In this document: positions 60,431 through 64,000 of the stretch, piece by piece
Position numbering within the stretch: position 1 is the first letter of the stretch
Layout of the letters: each line of letters opens with the position of its first letter
Source: Robertmurraya dakarensis
GTDB lineage: Bacteria; Bacillota; Bacilli; Bacillales; Cytobacillaceae
Length of the DNA stretch: 64,000 nt
Reading direction: 5' to 3'
NCBI RefSeq assembly: GCF_900156875.1
Contig: NZ_LT707408.1
Location: 246,958 to 310,957 of the forward strand
Made by a program: the position numbers and the translations under genes
The notes under the pieces: generated by a model
The model's input: the letters and a program-made list of their open reading frames with translations, nothing else
Databases searched by the model: none
What the model was told of the DNA's origin: nothing

Positions 60431-60607
60431 ATCATGTCGTATAATGTTGGGGATATGGCCCAATAGTTTCTACCGAGCTGCCGTAAATAGCTTGACTACG
60501 AGATACGTGATTATAATTGGGCTCTTCATGCAATCTTTTTTTCTTTTCTCCTAATTAGTTCACAATCTTGCTGTCAGCGCTACAGGTATCTTGTAGTGTT
60601 TTTTTAT
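60431..60607 (+). promoter_or_regulatory. Guanine (purine) riboswitch upstream of pbuG
   Basis: Aptamer core at about 60437-60501: P1 TCGTA/TACGA (extended by ATCA/TGAT), P2 TTGGG/CCCAA, P3 GAGCT/AGCTT, TTTCTACC in J2/3, and C in GACTACG for guanine specificity. A terminator CGCTACA/TGTAGTG plus seven Ts lies at 60577-60607, just before the gene. Confidence 0.9.
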
Positions 60608-60631
60608 TACTATTTTGGGAGGGAAAAGGAT

Positions 60632-61960
60632 ATGAAAAAGTATTTTCAGTTTCAAGAACTAGGAACATCTTACCGCCGTGAAATAATCGGTGGTTTAACA
60701 ACATTCTTAGCAATGGCATATATTTTAGTTGTTAACCCAATGACGCTATCCTTAATGGATGTCCCGGATTTACCGGATGAAATGAGAATGGATTATGGAG
60801 CTGTGTTCGTCGCAACGGCTGTCGCTGCGGCAATCGGTTCGCTATTAATGGGGATCATCGCCAAATATCCAATTGCTCTTGCACCGGGAATGGGCTTGAA
60901 TGCATTTTTTGCTTATGTGGTTGTCTTAACGATGGGGATCCCTTGGCAGCATGCTCTTGGAGGAGTTTTCCTATCAGGACTTGTGTTTATTGTGTTATCT
61001 CTATCAGGTTTGCGTGAAAAGATTATTAATGCAATCCCAGCTGAGTTAAAATTTGCAGTTAGTGCTGGTATTGGTTTGTTCATTACTTTTGTAGGTGCTC
61101 AATCATCTGGATTAATCGTAAATAATGATGCAGTTTTAGTTGGTTTGGGAGATTTTTCAGATGGAAATGTACTGTTAGCTATCTTTGGGATCGTGATTAC
61201 GGTTATTTTGATGACAAAAGGGTTAAACGGCGGCATCTTCATTGGAATGGTAATTACAACGATTGCCGGTATGATTTTTGGATTAATCGACGTACCGGAG
61301 AAGGTTGTTGGTGCAATTCCGAGTGTAGCACCAACTTTCGGAGCAGCATTTGAAGGGCTCGGAGATCCTTCATTTTATACGATTAACATGTTAGTTGTTG
61401 TATTAACTTTCTTGTTTGTTGACTTCTTTGATACTGCAGGTACTTTAGTTGGAGTTGCGAACCAAGCTGGTTTAATGAAGGATAACAAATTACCACGTGC
61501 AGGAAGAGCGCTAATGGCTGATTCTATTGCGACTGTTACGGGTGCGATTTTTGGTACATCAACGACAACGTCCTATGTTGAATCAACATCAGGTGTTGCT
61601 GCTGGAGCTAGGACAGGATTTGCTTCAATTGTTACGGCAGTGCTGTTCCTTCTATCTTTATTTTTCTTCCCGGTACTAGAGGTTATTACTTCGGCTGTAA
61701 CGGCACCGGCTTTAATAATTGTAGGAGTATTGATGGTTTCTTCTTTAGGAAAAATTGACTGGACCAAGTTCGAGATAGCTGTACCAGCCTTTCTTACTAT
61801 TCTTGTCATGCCATTATCGTATAGTATTGCAACAGGGATTGCGGTTGGATTTATCTTCTATCCAATCACGATGCTGGTGAAGGGAAGAGCGAAAGAAATT
61901 CATCCAGTTATGTACTTCTTATTTGTTATCTTTATCTTGTACTTTATCTTCTTAAAATAA
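60632..61960 (+). CDS. pbuG: Hypoxanthine/guanine permease, NCS2 (AzgA) family
   Basis: 442 aa from ATG 60632 after GGGAGGG (the frame extends upstream into the riboswitch). About 13 membrane segments; AzgA-type motifs GLTTFLAMAYILVVNP, ALAPGMGLNAFFAY, VDFFDTAGTLVGVANQAG and GTSTTTSYVESTSGVAAG. It imports hypoxanthine and guanine by proton symport. The riboswitch and position after guaA match B. subtilis pbuG. Confidence 0.96.
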   Translation: MKKYFQFQELGTSYRREIIGGLTTFLAMAYILVVNPMTLSLMDVPDLPDEMRMDYGAVFVATAVAAAIGSLLMGIIAKYPIALAPGMGLNAFFAYVVVLTMGIPWQHALGGVFLSGLVFIVLSLSGLREKIINAIPAELKFAVSAGIGLFITFVGAQSSGLIVNNDAVLVGLGDFSDGNVLLAIFGIVITVILMTKGLNGGIFIGMVITTIAGMIFGLIDVPEKVVGAIPSVAPTFGAAFEGLGDPSFYTINMLVVVLTFLFVDFFDTAGTLVGVANQAGLMKDNKLPRAGRALMADSIATVTGAIFGTSTTTSYVESTSGVAAGARTGFASIVTAVLFLLSLFFFPVLEVITSAVTAPALIIVGVLMVSSLGKIDWTKFEIAVPAFLTILVMPLSYSIATGIAVGFIFYPITMLVKGRAKEIHPVMYFLFVIFILYFIFLK

Positions 61961-61976
61961 GCAGTATGAACAATTG

Positions 61977-62003
61977 GGCCGCACTTTATGGTGCGGCCTT
62001 TTT
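61977..62003 (+). terminator. Terminator of pbuG
   Basis: GGCCGCAC pairs with GTGCGGCC around TTTATG, followed by TTTTTG. Confidence 0.95.
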
Positions 62004-62132
62004 GTGTTGTCTATTTTCGTTTAAGTAAAGGATTTTTAATTGAATTGGGCTCATTTGGGTAGATTATTTCTGAAGAAGTTGTTTGAAATCAAATGGGTAT
62101 TTTTTAATAACTTTTAAGGAGGTAATGCTGTA

Positions 62133-64000
62133 TGTTTAAAAACGCTTTCGGTGTCCTGCAAAAAGTAGGGAGAGCGCTGATGCTTCCGGTTGCCTTGCTG
62201 CCGGCGGCGGGGATCTTGCTTGCGTTAGGTTCGGCGTTGAGAAACCCGACATTGCTGGAATTAGCACCGTTTTTGGATAACAATGGGGTAGATCTTGTTG
62301 CGGCTGTTATGGAGCAAGCTGGAAACATTGTCTTCGGAAATCTGCCGGTACTGTTTGCCGTAGGGGTAGCAGTTGGTTTGGCAGGCGGTGATGGTGTTGC
62401 AGGGTTAGCTGCCATTATTGGTTACTTAATCATGAATGTGACAATGGGAACCGCCCTTGGAATTACAGCTGAGGATGTTAACGGATTAAGCTATGCTAAT
62501 ATTCTTGGTGTTCCAACTCTCCAAACAGGGGTGTTCGGCGGAATAATTGTCGGTATCATTGCGGCTTTACTCTATAACCGATTCTATGAAATTGAATTAC
62601 CATCGTATTTGGGGTTCTTTGCTGGAAAAAGATTTGTTCCTATTATAACAGCAGCTACAGCTGTCATTTTAGGGTTATTGATGCTGGTTATTTGGCCGCC
62701 GATTCAGAATGGATTAAATGCCTTCTCTCAAAACATGGTGCATGCAAACTTAACGTTATCATCATTTATCTTTGGTGTGATTGAACGTTCGCTTATTCCA
62801 TTTGGTTTGCATCATATATTTTATTCGCCGTTTTGGTATGAATTTGGCCAATATGTAACAGCGGCCGGCGAAACCGTTCGTGGTGATCAGCGTATTTTCA
62901 TGGCACAGATCAGTGATAATGTTCAAGATTTAACTGCTGGAACGTTTATGACAGGTAAATTTCCGTTTATGATGTTCGGTTTACCTGCGGCTGCACTGGC
63001 AATTTACCATGAAGCTCGTCCTGAGAAAAAGGTTGTTGTTGGTGGTTTAATGGCTTCGGCCGCCTTGACTGCCTTTTTAACTGGTATTACAGAGCCTATT
63101 GAATTTTCTTTCTTGTTTGTAGCTCCTGTTTTATTTGGAATCCACGCTATATTTGCTGGTTTATCATTTATGACGATGCATTTGCTGAATGTGAAAATCG
63201 GTATGACCTTCTCGGGCGGGTTAATTGACTATATCTTATTTGGATTAATTAATCCTCAAACGAATGCTTGGCTTGTCATTCCGGTTGGTTTGGCATTCGC
63301 CTTAATTTATTATTTTGGATTCCGCTTTGCTATTCGGACATTTAACTTGAAGACACCAGGTAGAGAAGAAGTGACAGACACTGATGATGAGGAAGAAACT
63401 ACAAAAGGGAAAACGAGTGAACTTCCTTATGACATTCTTGATGCAATGGGAGGAAAAGAAAATATTGCCCATCTTGATGCGTGTATCACTCGATTAAGAG
63501 TTTCTGTTAATGATGTTAAGGACGTTGACAAGGATCGGTTAAAGAAGCTAGGAGCCTCCGGGGTGCTTGAAGTTGGAAATAATATTCAGGCAATTTTTGG
63601 TCCTCGTTCTGAAACTATAAAAGGCCAAATGAAAAATATTATGGAAGGAAAGAAACCGCGTGTCGTCGAAAAGGCTCCAGAAAAGGGAGTCGAACAACAA
63701 ATTGAAGAAGTTAATCCAGATGCTCTTCAAACAAAGAATAAAGGTGATAATTTGTTTATGTCACCTATGAAAGGGGAACTAAAGCCAATAACAGATGTTC
63801 CTGATGCTGTTTTCTCAGAAAAGATGATGGGGGATGGTTTTGCGATAATCCCATCTGAAGGCACCATTGTATCACCGGTTAACGGAACAATTGTCAACTT
63901 ATTCCCAACAAAACATGCAATAGGGATTCTTTCAGATTCAGGACGTGAAATCTTAATTCATGTAGGGATTGATACGGTAAATCTCAAAGGTGAAGGTTTT
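62133..64000 (+). CDS. ptsG: PTS glucose-specific EIICBA component (3' end outside window)
   Basis: At least 622 residues. The frame is open to the window end. ATG follows TTAAGGAGG. The EIIC membrane domain ([20 protein letters not shown]..., [28 protein letters not shown]) is followed by EIIB with the phospho-Cys in [10 protein letters not shown] (about residue 450), then EIIA starting [17 protein letters not shown] and reaching [13 protein letters not shown]. It imports and phosphorylates glucose. It matches B. subtilis PtsG along its length. I did not find a GlcT-type antiterminator site in the short leader. Confidence 0.95.

Noticed and set aside
62004..62132. GlcT-type antiterminator and terminator in the ptsG leader
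   Set aside because: No recognisable RAT element or stable hairpin with T-run could be found by eye.

Overview
The window looks like chromosomal DNA of a low-GC Firmicute of the family Bacillaceae (Bacillus sensu lato). The evidence is AT-rich sequence with strong GGAGG ribosome-binding sites, a moxR-DUF58-transglutaminase-guaA-pbuG block in the same order as yeaC-yeaD-yebA-guaA-pbuG of Bacillus subtilis, guanine riboswitches, and a narGHJI/fnr/narK set close to the Bacillus type. The species cannot be named from sequence alone.

Layout. (1) 1-4.6 kb: a TRAP transporter (dctP cut by the window edge, dctQ, dctM) with an otnK-like kinase and otnC-like aldolase, a catabolic operon for a four-carbon sugar acid. 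(2) 5-22.6 kb: a large Tad/Flp-type pilus region: cpaB, cpaE, cpaF, tadB, tadC, a Flp prepilin, two TadE/G-like pseudopilins, three paralogous von Willebrand factor A lipoproteins, a secreted protein with an elastin-like F-x-P-G-x pentapeptide repeat, unknown soluble and membrane proteins, and a transglutaminase-like lipoprotein. This is the most novel part. (3) 22.7-24.2 kb: a split UxaA/SuyAB-type dehydratase or sulfo-lyase. (4) 24.2-38.7 kb: anaerobic nitrogen metabolism: narGHJI, fnr, a narK with a fused PAS domain, a metal-handling set (HMA protein, unusual CPG-motif P-type ATPase, Crp/Fnr-type regulator), then nsrR and hmp. Matching operators are visible: Fnr boxes at narG and narK, paired TTGAT-N4-GTCAA sites at the metal genes, and an NsrR box at hmp.

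(5) 38.7-44.2 kb: decayed sequence with small ORFs, a secreted metallo-beta-lactamase lipoprotein, and a VTC-DUF4956-CotH cluster. (6) 44.4-49.3 kb: a two-component system, an HtrA-type protease and a PrsA-type foldase. All three transcription units carry the same TGACAT-N5-TGAC direct repeat, and a duplicated 3' fragment of the kinase gene lies in front of prsA. This reads as a secretion-stress regulon extended by segmental duplication. (7) 49.8-53.7 kb: a degenerate integrated element bounded by a 44-bp direct repeat of the 3' half of tRNA-Arg(CCU). It holds a Cys-rich protein, a PAS-GGDEF protein, a small phage-type protein, a frameshifted dCTP deaminase and an IS-like end. (8) 54-64 kb: moxR, DUF58, transglutaminase, guaA and pbuG (each of the last two with a guanine riboswitch), and ptsG cut by the window end.

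All positions and motifs were read by eye; family assignments rest on recognised motifs and not on database searches.
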